From Croceibacterium_A sp035555595 (GTDB lineage Bacteria; Pseudomonadota; Alphaproteobacteria; Sphingomonadales; Sphingomonadaceae), in NCBI GenBank assembly GCA_035555595.1, contig DATMGK010000083.1, positions 1-31,909 on the forward strand: a stretch of DNA of 31,909 nt, in the 5' to 3' direction. Positions 1 to 6,518 of this stretch are shown here, one piece after another. Position 1 is the first letter of the stretch; every line of letters starts with the position of its first letter. Both the position numbers and the translations under genes were made by a program. Below the pieces are notes generated by a model. That model made no database searches, was not told the DNA's origin, and worked only from the letters and a program-made list of their open reading frames with translations.

Positions 1-1556
1 AACATCCTCGTCCTGACCGACCGGATCGACCTTGACGACCAGATTAGCCGCACCTTCGTAGCCTGCGGCTTGCCTAACCCGGTTCAGTGCGGATCGGTGG
101 CGGCGCTGCGCGAGGCGGTAAACCGGGGCGGCAACGGGCAAATCCTGCTGTCCACGATCTTCAAGTTCGCCGGGTCGAAAGAGGCGATCCCCAACTCCGC
201 CAACTGGATCGTGCTGGTGGATGAGTGCCACCGCACGCAGGAAAAGGACTTGGGCGCTTTCCTGCAAGCCACACTGCCCGATGCCCATTTCTATGGCTTC
301 ACCGGCACCCCGATCAAATCGACCGACAAGGACACCTACGCCCGTTTCAGCATCGCCGGGGAAGGCTACCTCGACAAATACGGCATCGACGATGCCGTGC
401 GCGACGGGGCGACCGTCCCGATCCTTTACGAGGGCCGCAAGACCGATTGGGCGATCAACGAGGCCGAGATCGACATCCTGTTCGACCGCTGGTTCGTGGA
501 CCTGCCCGACGACAAGCGCGAAGAACTGAAGCGCAAAGGGCTGACGCTTGCCACCATCGCCAAGCACCCGGAGCGCGTGCGCCTGATCGCGCTCGACATC
601 TGGGAACACTTTAAGGCCGTATGCCAGCCGGACGGCTACAAGGCGCAGATCGTGGCCGTGGATCGCGAGGCAGTGATCCTCTACCGCGCCGCGCTCTCCA
701 CCGTGATCGCCGCCGATCTGGAGCGCGGCGGCATGGAGGCTGGGGAAGCACGGGCGCAGGCCGACGCCATGATCGCTTGCGTCTATTCCAAGAGCCAAGA
801 GGACAACAAGCCGAGCGAGAACGCGGATGTCGCCGCGCTGCGCGCCGGGCTGGAGGCGTTCTATCTCGATGATGAGGCCGAGAAGGATGCGAAGAAGCGG
901 TTCAAGGTTCGCGGGGCGCAGCCCAGCTTCCTGATCGTGTGCGACAAGCTGCTGACCGGGTTCGACGCGCCCATCGAGCACGTGATGTATCTCGACAAGC
1001 CGCTGAAGGAGCACAACCTTCCACCACCATCCGCCTGCGGAGCATCACCGATCCCGAGTTCGCCGACGACTTCGACACCGAAGAAAAGTCAGAGGCCGAG
1101 CTTCAGGAAGCCTTCGTGCGCAAGTCCGCCGAGCTTCGCCGCGTCACGCGCGAACTGGTGGACAAGAACCCGGCGCAATATGGCCGGTTCTCCGAACGGG
1201 TGCTGGAGATCATCCGCCGCTTCGAGGAGGGCCAGCTTGCCGCCGCCGATGGATTGCGGGACTTCGAGGGGCTGACCGGCGACATACAGGCCGAGCAAGG
1301 CGCGCACGCCGAACTTGGGATGGATGAGCACGCCTTCTCCATCCTGCGCATCATCGAAGCCATTGTGCCCGATACCGATCACGGCACCTTGCATGACGCA
1401 GCCATCGCAATCGGCGCGATCTATGCCGATGCCGCCCGGACGCAGCCCGCGTTCACCCACATGGATGAAGCAACGCGCCCGGCGCGATGTGCAGGAGATC
1501 GTTGCCGATTACGGCTGGCGGTTTGGCCTTGTCCCCCGGTCGATCCGTGTGGCTGA
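1..1556 (+). pseudogene. hsdR: Type I restriction enzyme R subunit, decayed 3' part
   Basis: This is the SF2 translocase part of a type I restriction subunit, entering from outside the window and open from base 1 in frame 1. Visible helicase motifs are ILVLTDR near base 4, DECHR at about 220, GFTGTP at about 295, and the motif V stretch LLTGFDAP at about 949-972. After YLDKPLKEHNL (about base 1020) the family normally continues into motif VI (QAIARxNR). Here the sequence jumps instead to C-terminal HsdR-like sequence (ITDPEFADDFDTEEKSEAEL) in frame 3, running to a stop at 1556. I infer an internal deletion with a frameshift. The result would lack motif VI and cannot be an active ATP-driven translocase. 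The N-terminal nuclease domain and the hsdM and hsdS genes would lie upstream, outside the window. An assembly error at 1010-1030 is the alternative. Family assignment is good; the exact size of the deletion is unknown. Confidence 0.8.
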
Positions 1557-1809
1557 CTTCGCAAATGGCTGGGGATCATGTGGCCCGGAAGGCAACGTGC
1601 TCATCAACTGGCACCTCATATTCGCACCGCGAAAGGTGCTGGAGTATGTCGTGGTGCACGAACTGGCGCACCTGCGCGTGCGGTCGCACGGGCCGGAGTT
1701 CTGGGGATTATTGGCCGCGCTACTTACTGACTACGAACAGTCTCGACTATGGTTAGATCGACACCAAAGAGAACTGTCGGCTGATTTCCTTCACACCGCG
1801 AGCGAATAG
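1465..1809 (+). CDS. YgjP/M48-like zinc metallopeptidase, N-terminally truncated
   Basis: This 114-aa reading frame holds only the C-terminal catalytic domain of the YgjP (DUF45, M48-related) metallopeptidases often found beside hsdR. It shows the family signature WGSC at 36-39, a strand around NVLINWHLI, the zinc motif HELAH (H65, E66, H69) and the third-ligand region SHGPEFW (H75). Full-length members are about 230 aa, so the N-terminal half is missing. The ATG at 1465 is the first in-frame start, but it lies inside the residual hsdR frame. The 5' part may therefore be a deletion junction between hsdR and the peptidase gene rather than a true start. The stop is 3 bp before the CD-NTase start, so the two would be on one transcript. 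Whether it is a remnant or a functional short peptidase cannot be told from sequence. Confidence 0.65.
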   Translation: MKQRARRDVQEIVADYGWRFGLVPRSIRVADFANGWGSCGPEGNVLINWHLIFAPRKVLEYVVVHELAHLRVRSHGPEFWGLLAALLTDYEQSRLWLDRHQRELSADFLHTASE

Positions 1810-1812
1810 ACC

Positions 1813-2700
1813 ATGAGATTTACTGAAGATCAGCTTGCTAGATGGGCGGCATCGCCCTCGCAAAGCGAGCGTGATCGCATGGACAACGCAGAGCGCGCTA
1901 TCCGCAATGCCATCGCGGCAAGTGACAAGCTCCGTGCACGCGACATTCGTGTTTTCGCGCAAGGATCATATCGAAACCGCGTCAATGTGCGGCAAGATAG
2001 CGATGTCGATGTAGCCGTGGTCTGTAGTAACACATTCTTTTGGGAGGGGCAGCCCGGTCAGACGTTGGCTTCGCTCGGATATTCCGACGCCACGTATCAT
2101 TTCGCGGACTTCAGGCGCGAACTTGGCGAGGCGCTGGTGAGCTACTTTGGGGTGGGCGTCGTGTCGCCGGGCGACAAGGCGTTTGACATCAAAGCGAACA
2201 CCTATCGCGTGGATGCAGATGTCGCGCCTTTCTTTGAACATCGTCGTTTCGACGCTGCCGGTCATTTTATCAGCGGTGTGGAGATGCGCTCCCGCTCCGG
2301 CAATCGAGTAATCAACTGGCCGGATCAGCATTATGATAACGGCGTAGCGAAGAACACGCGAACCAATAGAAACTACAAGGGGTGTGTTCGCATCCTGAAG
2401 GCGATCAGATACGCGATGGTAGCCGATGGCCATCAGTCGGCACGAGATGCCACGAGCTTCCTGATGGAGTGCCTGATCTGGAATGTGCCGGACGGTGAGT
2501 TCGGAAACGAGACTTGGGCGTCCGACTTACGTCATTGCTTGGCGCACCTGTATAACAACACCCGCTCACTAGACGACTGTGGAGAGTGGGGAGAAGTTAG
2601 CGAACTCAAATACCTATTCGGTGCTGCTCAACCGTGGAACCGTGAAAGCACTCATCGTTTCATCTCGGATTGCTGGGACTACGTGGGTTTTGAGCCATGA
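1813..2700 (+). CDS. CBASS CD-NTase (cGAS/DncV-like nucleotidyltransferase)
   Basis: This 295-aa protein has the hallmarks of a CD-NTase, the phage-sensing enzyme of CBASS that makes a cyclic di- or trinucleotide alarm. A helix-rich N-terminus leads to the nucleotidyltransferase signature GS at 51-52 followed by DSDVD, with metal-binding D64 and D66. A third acidic strand, VDADVAPFF, supplies D136 (or D134). A helical C-terminal lobe follows, with NYKGCVRILKAIRY around 190 typical of the OAS-like core. It overlaps the effector gene by 4 bp (ATGA), a standard two-gene operon arrangement. No E1/E2 (Cap2), JAB (Cap3), HORMA or TRIP13 gene is nearby, so I infer type I CBASS. There is no strong Shine-Dalgarno, so translation may be coupled to the upstream peptidase frame. 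The clade and nucleotide product cannot be decided here. Alternative: another DNA-polymerase-beta-fold nucleotidyltransferase, unlikely given the partner. Confidence 0.88.
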   Translation: MRFTEDQLARWAASPSQSERDRMDNAERAIRNAIAASDKLRARDIRVFAQGSYRNRVNVRQDSDVDVAVVCSNTFFWEGQPGQTLASLGYSDATYHFADFRRELGEALVSYFGVGVVSPGDKAFDIKANTYRVDADVAPFFEHRRFDAAGHFISGVEMRSRSGNRVINWPDQHYDNGVAKNTRTNRNYKGCVRILKAIRYAMVADGHQSARDATSFLMECLIWNVPDGEFGNETWASDLRHCLAHLYNNTRSLDDCGEWGEVSELKYLFGAAQPWNRESTHRFISDCWDYVGFEP

Positions 2701-3332
2701 TGACACGGATACAGGTAACCGCGTTTCTTGCGCTTTCTCTGACATTCTGGATAGCCATGTTGCTGTTGAGGGGGGTGCCAGTCACCCTCGACATGTTGGT
2801 GCCATTCGGAAGCGTCGTTGGTGCGGTCTCGGCGGCCCTGCTGGTCTTTGATAAGTGGATTTGGCACTGGCCGGTATTTAGAGGGTGGCTGGTCCGGCGA
2901 CCGTATATTCGAGGAACGTGGCGAACGGAGTTGAGGAGTAGTTGGGTAAACCCGGAAACCAACGAAGGGATACCGCCAATCGTCGCGTTCATGGTGGTGA
3001 GACAAACCTATTCGTCCCTAAGTCTGCGCTTAATGACCGGCGAGAGCCGATCTGAAACCATATCGGCGGCGATTGAGATTTGCACAGACGGCACATTTGA
3101 GATCAACTGTGCCTATCGGAACAAGCCGAAAGCCGAATATCGGCACCGAAGTGAGGTGCACTACGGGGCAATGCTCCTGATCGCCGACACCGCTTTGCCC
3201 ATCCGGCTCGAAGGGGACTATTGGACGGATCGGAAAACCACCGGCGGGATCACACTGACTGACAGGTGCGATGCCTTGTTCTCCACATTTGAACAAGCCT
3301 CCGAGGAGCACCCAATGGCCGAGCCCCGATAA
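2697..3332 (+). CDS. cap15: CBASS membrane effector, Cap15-like (2TM plus beta-rich domain)
   Basis: This 211-aa protein has two predicted transmembrane helices near the N-terminus (about 6-26 and 31-52). A basic-aromatic stretch follows, then a beta-strand-rich cytosolic domain (about 70-195) opening with YIRGTWRTEL. This is the layout of the SMODS-associated 2TM beta-rich effectors, Cap15. In that family a beta-barrel binds the cyclic nucleotide made by the partner CD-NTase, and the protein then oligomerises in the inner membrane and disrupts it, killing the infected cell. Family assignment rests on architecture, size and the 4-bp overlap with the CD-NTase; I could not align it. Base composition looks lower in GC than the flanking core genes, which suggests transfer. 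The final residues (HPMAEPR) look like an unstructured tail. Alternative: a different two-helix CBASS effector. Confidence 0.8.
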   Translation: MMTRIQVTAFLALSLTFWIAMLLLRGVPVTLDMLVPFGSVVGAVSAALLVFDKWIWHWPVFRGWLVRRPYIRGTWRTELRSSWVNPETNEGIPPIVAFMVVRQTYSSLSLRLMTGESRSETISAAIEICTDGTFEINCAYRNKPKAEYRHRSEVHYGAMLLIADTALPIRLEGDYWTDRKTTGGITLTDRCDALFSTFEQASEEHPMAEPR

Positions 3333-3339
3333 TCGCAGC

Positions 3340-3481
3340 GGCAGGTCTGGTTCCACATGGCCCTGCCTATGTGGGACTGACCGGAAGTTCCCGGATATGT
3401 CCCACTGAAGTCGGTTTCGGCTTTTGGGACGATTGTCCCGCAGGGTCATAGACCCGTGTGGAACGCTGCAACGGGTTGCAG
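3340..3481. repeat. Cluster of inverted repeats between convergent cap15 and fic
   Basis: The 154-bp gap between the two convergent stops is almost entirely inverted repeats. I see GGCAGG/CCTGCC (3340-3345 with 3362-3367), GTTCCACA/TGTGGAAC (3350-3357 with 3457-3464), GTGGGAC/GTCCCAC (3371-3377 with 3399-3405), GGGAC/GTCCC (3426-3430 with 3435-3439), GGGTC/GACCC (3443-3447 with 3451-3455) and CTGCAAC/GTTGCAG (3466-3472 with 3475-3481). The 8-bp pair encloses three inner hairpins, giving a branched fold on paper. No run of T follows a stem, so this is not a classic intrinsic terminator. It could be a bidirectional terminator, a recombinase target or a structured RNA. Confidence 0.6.
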
Positions 3482-3486
3482 TGCGA

Positions 3487-4590
3487 TCAATCCTCCGGTG
3501 CGATGGAATAGCTGGTGCTGCGCCCTCCTGCCGGGTCTTTCATTAGGATGCCCCGTTCGACCAGATCGTTGATGTCGCGCAGCGCCGTGTCCGGCGAGGT
3601 CTTGGCGATCTTCGCCCACTTGGAACTTGTGAGCTTGCCGTCGAACCCGTCAAGCAGTCGGTTGAGCATCATGTGCTGGCGTTCGTTCAAGGGTTGAGTG
3701 GCCAGTTTTTCCCAGACACGCGCCTTGTGCATCACGCTCGCAAGGGTTGCATCGGAACCGCCAAAGGCGCGGTCGAGGCAGCCGATGAACCAGAGCAGCC
3801 ATCGCGTGATGTCCTGATCGCCGCGCTGGGTTGCTTCGAGCGTGTCGTAGTAGGCTTTCCGTTCGACCCTGATCTGGGCAGACATGCTGTAGAACCGCTG
3901 CGCTGTTCCTTCGGCCCTCGCAAGCGCCAGATCGGCAATGGCGCGGGCTATGCGCCCGTTGCCGTCATCGAAGGGATGGATGGTCACGAACCAGAGATGT
4001 GCGATTGCGGCCTTGAGCACCGGATCAGGATTTGCAGTCTCGAACCAGTCGAGGAACTTGGCCATCTCTGCATCCAGCCGGTCGGCTGCCGGTGCTTCGT
4101 AATGAACATGCTCGCGTCCGTATGGCCCTGACACGACCTGCATGGGGCCATCGGCGTCGTTTCGCCAAGCTCCCACGATAATGCGGGTCATCCCGCTGCG
4201 TCCGGTTGGGAACAGGGCAGCGTGCCAATCGAAGAGGCGTTTGGCAGTCAGCGGCTTGGTATAGTTCTGTGTCGCATCGAGCATCATCTCGACGACACCT
4301 TCGACATTGCGATCCGCTGGAACCAGTCCGGCGATGTCCATGCCGAGGCGGCGGGCGATGGAGGAACGAACCTGATCCTTGTCCAGTATCTCGCCTTCGA
4401 TCTCGCTCGACTTCAGCACATCTTCGGTGAGGGCATGAAGCACGGCCTCTTCCTGCAAGGGGAAGCCCAGCGCCTCCATGCGCCCGATAAGCCGTCCTTG
4501 CCGATGACGTACAGCGGCGAGGGGCTGGGCGATCTGTTCATCGCTCCACCGGAAGGTCGGCCACTCGTCACGTTTGTGGATATAGGTCAT
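3487..4590 (-). CDS. Fic family protein (DUF4172-Fic-winged helix)
   Basis: This 367-aa protein has three parts. The N-terminal DUF4172 domain (about 1-80) starts MTYIHKRDEWP and carries the inhibitory motif S61-x-x-x-E65-G66 (in SSEIEG), which in class II Fic proteins blocks ATP binding. The Fic core has the complete motif HPFDDGNGR at 205-213, with catalytic H205. A C-terminal winged-helix DNA-binding region spans about 310-367. Fic proteins usually transfer AMP from ATP to a hydroxyl side chain of a target protein; the target here is unknown. I chose the ATG at 4590 because it begins the conserved N-terminus; a longer frame upstream is unconserved. The gene converges on the CBASS operon and diverges from the recombinase operon. 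Repeats upstream (4625-4690) together with the winged helix suggest autoregulation. Active site and inhibitory motif are both intact. Confidence 0.9.
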   Translation of the reverse strand: MTYIHKRDEWPTFRWSDEQIAQPLAAVRHRQGRLIGRMEALGFPLQEEAVLHALTEDVLKSSEIEGEILDKDQVRSSIARRLGMDIAGLVPADRNVEGVVEMMLDATQNYTKPLTAKRLFDWHAALFPTGRSGMTRIIVGAWRNDADGPMQVVSGPYGREHVHYEAPAADRLDAEMAKFLDWFETANPDPVLKAAIAHLWFVTIHPFDDGNGRIARAIADLALARAEGTAQRFYSMSAQIRVERKAYYDTLEATQRGDQDITRWLLWFIGCLDRAFGGSDATLASVMHKARVWEKLATQPLNERQHMMLNRLLDGFDGKLTSSKWAKIAKTSPDTALRDINDLVERGILMKDPAGGRSTSYSIAPED

Positions 4591-4624
4591 AATCACCGCA
4601 TCCTTCGCGGAGTTTGATGGCACT

Positions 4625-4690
4625 ATTCTCCGCAAGAAGCAAGGATTATCTCCGCACTGTATGCGGTGAATGACCAATCCATTCTCCGCA
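4625..4690. promoter_or_regulatory. Repeated ATTCTCCGCA elements upstream of fic
   Basis: The 10-mer ATTCTCCGCA occurs exactly at 4625-4634 and 4681-4690, with a variant TATCTCCGCA at 4647-4656 and an inverted variant TGCGGTGAAT at 4662-4671. The last two sites in order (4662-4671 and 4681-4690) form an inverted pair separated by 9 bp. They sit 35-100 bp upstream of the fic start, where an operator would be expected. I infer binding sites for the Fic protein's own winged helix or for another island regulator. Confidence 0.5.
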
Positions 4691-4740
4691 GCACATCACC
4701 GTCGAATGGCAGATAGCCGAGATTTTATGTCAATAAATCC

Positions 4741-4783
4741 GTGACTTAGGCATCACTTGATGGCAGCATTTTCTAAGGAAAAT
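4741..4783. promoter_or_regulatory. Inverted repeats just upstream of the recombinase gene
   Basis: GTGA/TCAC (4741-4744 with 4753-4756) and ATTTTC/GAAAAT (4768-4773 with 4778-4783) lie in the 56 bp before the recombinase start. Small serine resolvases usually act on a res site next to their own gene, so this is a candidate crossover or operator region. The repeats are short and could be chance. An AGGG about 9 bases before the ATG could serve as ribosome binding site. Confidence 0.3.
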
Positions 4784-4796
4784 CAGGGATTATCAG

Positions 4797-5363
4797 ATGC
4801 TTATAGGGTATAGGCGTTCATCCACCAGCGAACAGGTCGCGGGGTATGAAGCGCAGGAAGCGATGTTGCTTGCAACGGGGTGCACACGCCTCTTTGGCGA
4901 GATGACTTCATCGGTCGCGCAGCGCGATCAACTTGAGGCAGCCCTACAGTTCGTGCGCGAAGGCGATACGCTGGTGGTCTGCAAGATCGACAGACTCGCC
5001 CGTTCGACGACAGATTTGCTCGGTATCGTCGCCAAGTTGGAGGCGAAGTCCGTTGCTCTTCGCATCCTCGACTTCGGAGGCAGTGAAGTTGACACAAAAT
5101 CTCCAACAGGCCGGATGCTGCTGACCATGTTCGCCGCCGTCGCCGAATGGGAGTTGGCAACGATGAGGTCGCGCCAGAAAATCGGGATCGCCAAAGCCAA
5201 GGCGGACGGAAGATACCGGGGCCGGGCTCCAACGGCCCGCCGTCTTGCCCCGCAGGTGTATGAACTTCGCTCTACAGGGCTTCAAGCGGGTGACATCGCC
5301 GCCAAGCTGGGGATGAGCCGCAGTTCGGTCTATCGCATCCTCTCGGAGCCTGTGGCGGCATGA
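4797..5363 (+). CDS. Serine recombinase (resolvase/invertase family)
   Basis: This 188-aa protein is a small serine recombinase, which cuts DNA through a 5'-phosphoserine link and recombines short inverted sites. It opens MLIGYRRSSTSEQ, corresponding to the usual Y-A-R-V-S-T-x-x-Q, with catalytic Ser at position 9. The arginine motif DRLAR is at 65-69, followed by the long E helix with MRSRQKIGIAKAKADGRYRGR around 122-142. A C-terminal helix-turn-helix (about 150-182; LQAGDIAAKLGMSRSSVYRIL) binds DNA. Length matches Tn3-type resolvases (about 185 aa). The usual A-R-V near the serine reads R-R-S here, a modest departure. It overlaps the next small gene by 4 bp. No transposase is present in the window, so it may serve as an island resolvase or invertase. 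Confidence 0.9.
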   Translation: MLIGYRRSSTSEQVAGYEAQEAMLLATGCTRLFGEMTSSVAQRDQLEAALQFVREGDTLVVCKIDRLARSTTDLLGIVAKLEAKSVALRILDFGGSEVDTKSPTGRMLLTMFAAVAEWELATMRSRQKIGIAKAKADGRYRGRAPTARRLAPQVYELRSTGLQAGDIAAKLGMSRSSVYRILSEPVAA

Positions 5364-5560
5364 GGGACACAATCCCCCGGCACTTCGCCGACATCACTGC
5401 CAAGCTCGAAGACATGCACATGATCGCCGTCGAAGGGCAGAGGCGCGACAATGCCCCGGACATGCAGCGAGTTCTGGCCTGCCAACTGCGCATGGGCATT
5501 GCTTCGCTCGATACATCTCTTGCCACGATCAAGCGCAGGCTTGGGGACAGCCATGATTGA
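5360..5560 (+). CDS. Small conserved-context hypothetical protein (66 aa)
   Basis: I do not recognise this 66-aa protein. It overlaps the recombinase stop by 4 bp (ATGA) and overlaps the next gene by 8 bp, so it is almost certainly translated as part of the operon. The sequence is amphipathic and probably helical, with many charged and Met residues (RHFADITAKLEDMHM, then a region rich in Leu, Ile and Arg). There is no signal peptide, membrane segment or cysteine pair. It could be a small helical partner of the recombinase or the zinc-finger protein, but that rests on position alone. Confidence 0.65.
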   Translation: MRDTIPRHFADITAKLEDMHMIAVEGQRRDNAPDMQRVLACQLRMGIASLDTSLATIKRRLGDSHD

Positions 5561-6029
5561 TCGCCGCCCAAGACCTTGGGAGATTGCTTACAACGGATTT
5601 TCATGGACGCAGCGATGTGCCGTCACGCCCCTTCAGAACGCTGCCATCCGCGCCGGTCGTCTGATACGGCCAACGACTTGCACGGTATGCCTAGATGACC
5701 GGAGCGAACGCCCGCAGGCTCGCGACTATCGGTTTCTTCATCTGGAAGACTATCGCGAGCCGCTGAAGGTCTACGGTTGCTGTAAGCGTTGCCACGCTGC
5801 GCTTCACGCGAGGTTCCGCGATCCAGATCGCTGGCATGACCTGATGATGCGGCATAGCAGGGCCGGGGAGTGGTTTACGCTCCTCTCGCTCGATCCGGCA
5901 TCGCAGTGGCAGCCATACGATGTCACCTATCCCTCCGGTCTGCCTTGGAAGCCGCCAGTCTCCGACATGACTTTCGACTTCCTGACCGTGCCCACCGACC
6001 CGGTTGAGCATGATGCGAGGAAGGGATAA
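5553..6029 (+). CDS. HNH-like zinc-finger protein (158 aa)
   Basis: This 158-aa protein shows a zinc-ribbon/HNH-like arrangement: CTVC at 43-46, HLEDY at 63-67, then CKRCH at 77-81 and H85 in ALHARF. In HNH-type nucleases the two CxxC pairs bind structural zinc, and a histidine near the LHxEDY strand is part of the catalytic site. Here that segment reads FLHLEDY, so H63 may be the catalytic or a metal ligand, but the motif is not canonical and activity is uncertain. The C-terminal half (about 95-158) is Trp/Pro-rich and unfamiliar. I chose the ATG at 5553 because the frame overlaps the previous gene by 8 bp and the upstream extension is a shadow. It belongs to the recombinase operon. Best description: putative HNH-like DNA-binding or nuclease protein of a mobile element. 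Confidence 0.65.
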   Translation: MIDRRPRPWEIAYNGFSWTQRCAVTPLQNAAIRAGRLIRPTTCTVCLDDRSERPQARDYRFLHLEDYREPLKVYGCCKRCHAALHARFRDPDRWHDLMMRHSRAGEWFTLLSLDPASQWQPYDVTYPSGLPWKPPVSDMTFDFLTVPTDPVEHDARKG

Positions 6030-6030
6030 C

Positions 6031-6345
6031 TTGCGAAACGAACTAGACAGGATGAGCATCATGGGCACCAAGTCGGCATGGACGCGAGAACGCAGAGCGC
6101 GGCAGGCGGAGATTATCCGAGCCACACAGCCGTGGAAGTCATCGACCGGCCCGAAGACGCCAGAAGGCAAGGCTAAGAGTTCCCGCAATGCCTACGCGGG
6201 AGACTGGTATCACGAGGCTATGAAGAAGCTCGCCGACAGCCGGGAGACCACGCTCGCGCTGTTCGGACGCAAACGGTTCCCAAAGGGCGCTCTGCCGGAC
6301 ATGGGACGGACACGGGCCTTTGGCCCAAGGAAGGATTTTCGCTAA
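6031..6345 (+). CDS. Small basic protein with STGPKTPEGKA motif
   Basis: This basic protein of about 104 aa contains WKSSTGPKTPEGKAKSSRNA, a motif I recognise from many unnamed small proteins of mobile elements (W-x-x-STGP-x-T-x-EGKA), function unknown. The TTG at 6031 is preceded by GAGGAAGGG at good spacing, so I prefer it. An ATG at 6061 would give a 94-aa protein that keeps the motif and is also possible. It is the last gene of the recombinase operon, starting 1 bp after the stop of the zinc-finger gene. Its high Arg/Lys content fits nucleic-acid binding. Its stop is 13 bp from the 3' end of the tRNA-Lys gene. Confidence 0.6.
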   Translation: MRNELDRMSIMGTKSAWTRERRARQAEIIRATQPWKSSTGPKTPEGKAKSSRNAYAGDWYHEAMKKLADSRETTLALFGRKRFPKGALPDMGRTRAFGPRKDFR

Positions 6346-6358
6346 GTGCTTGAAAAAA

Positions 6359-6434
<76 letters not shown>

Positions 6435-6446
6435 ATTCCCGGCCAT

Positions 6447-6499
6447 TTCGCGAAGCCCGCGAATCAGGGGAGGGGCCCGTATAGCGATTGTTTCGCGGG
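6447..6499. promoter_or_regulatory. Overlapping inverted repeats between rodA and tRNA-Lys
   Basis: TTCGCG (6447-6452) can pair with CGCGAA (6458-6463), and the longer CCCGCGAA (6456-6463) can pair with TTCGCGGG (6492-6499). The two stems share the middle segment and so exclude each other. The region lies after the rodA stop and before the tRNA on the minus strand. It could end the rodA transcript or aid tRNA processing. No T run follows. Confidence 0.35.
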
Positions 6500-6518
6500 A
6501 GAAAAGGGGGAAGAAAGA

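Noticed and set aside
3340..3481. CRISPR-like repeats
   Set aside because: The repeats are short inverted pairs of different sequence, without regular direct repeats or spacers.
3673..4131. 152-codon plus-strand frame opposite fic
   Set aside because: No start signal and no known motif; the minus strand codes for a complete Fic protein.
4797..5363. Recombinase as the integrase that targeted tRNA-Lys
   Set aside because: Small serine resolvases of this length do not normally integrate at tRNA genes; a tyrosine integrase outside the window is more likely.
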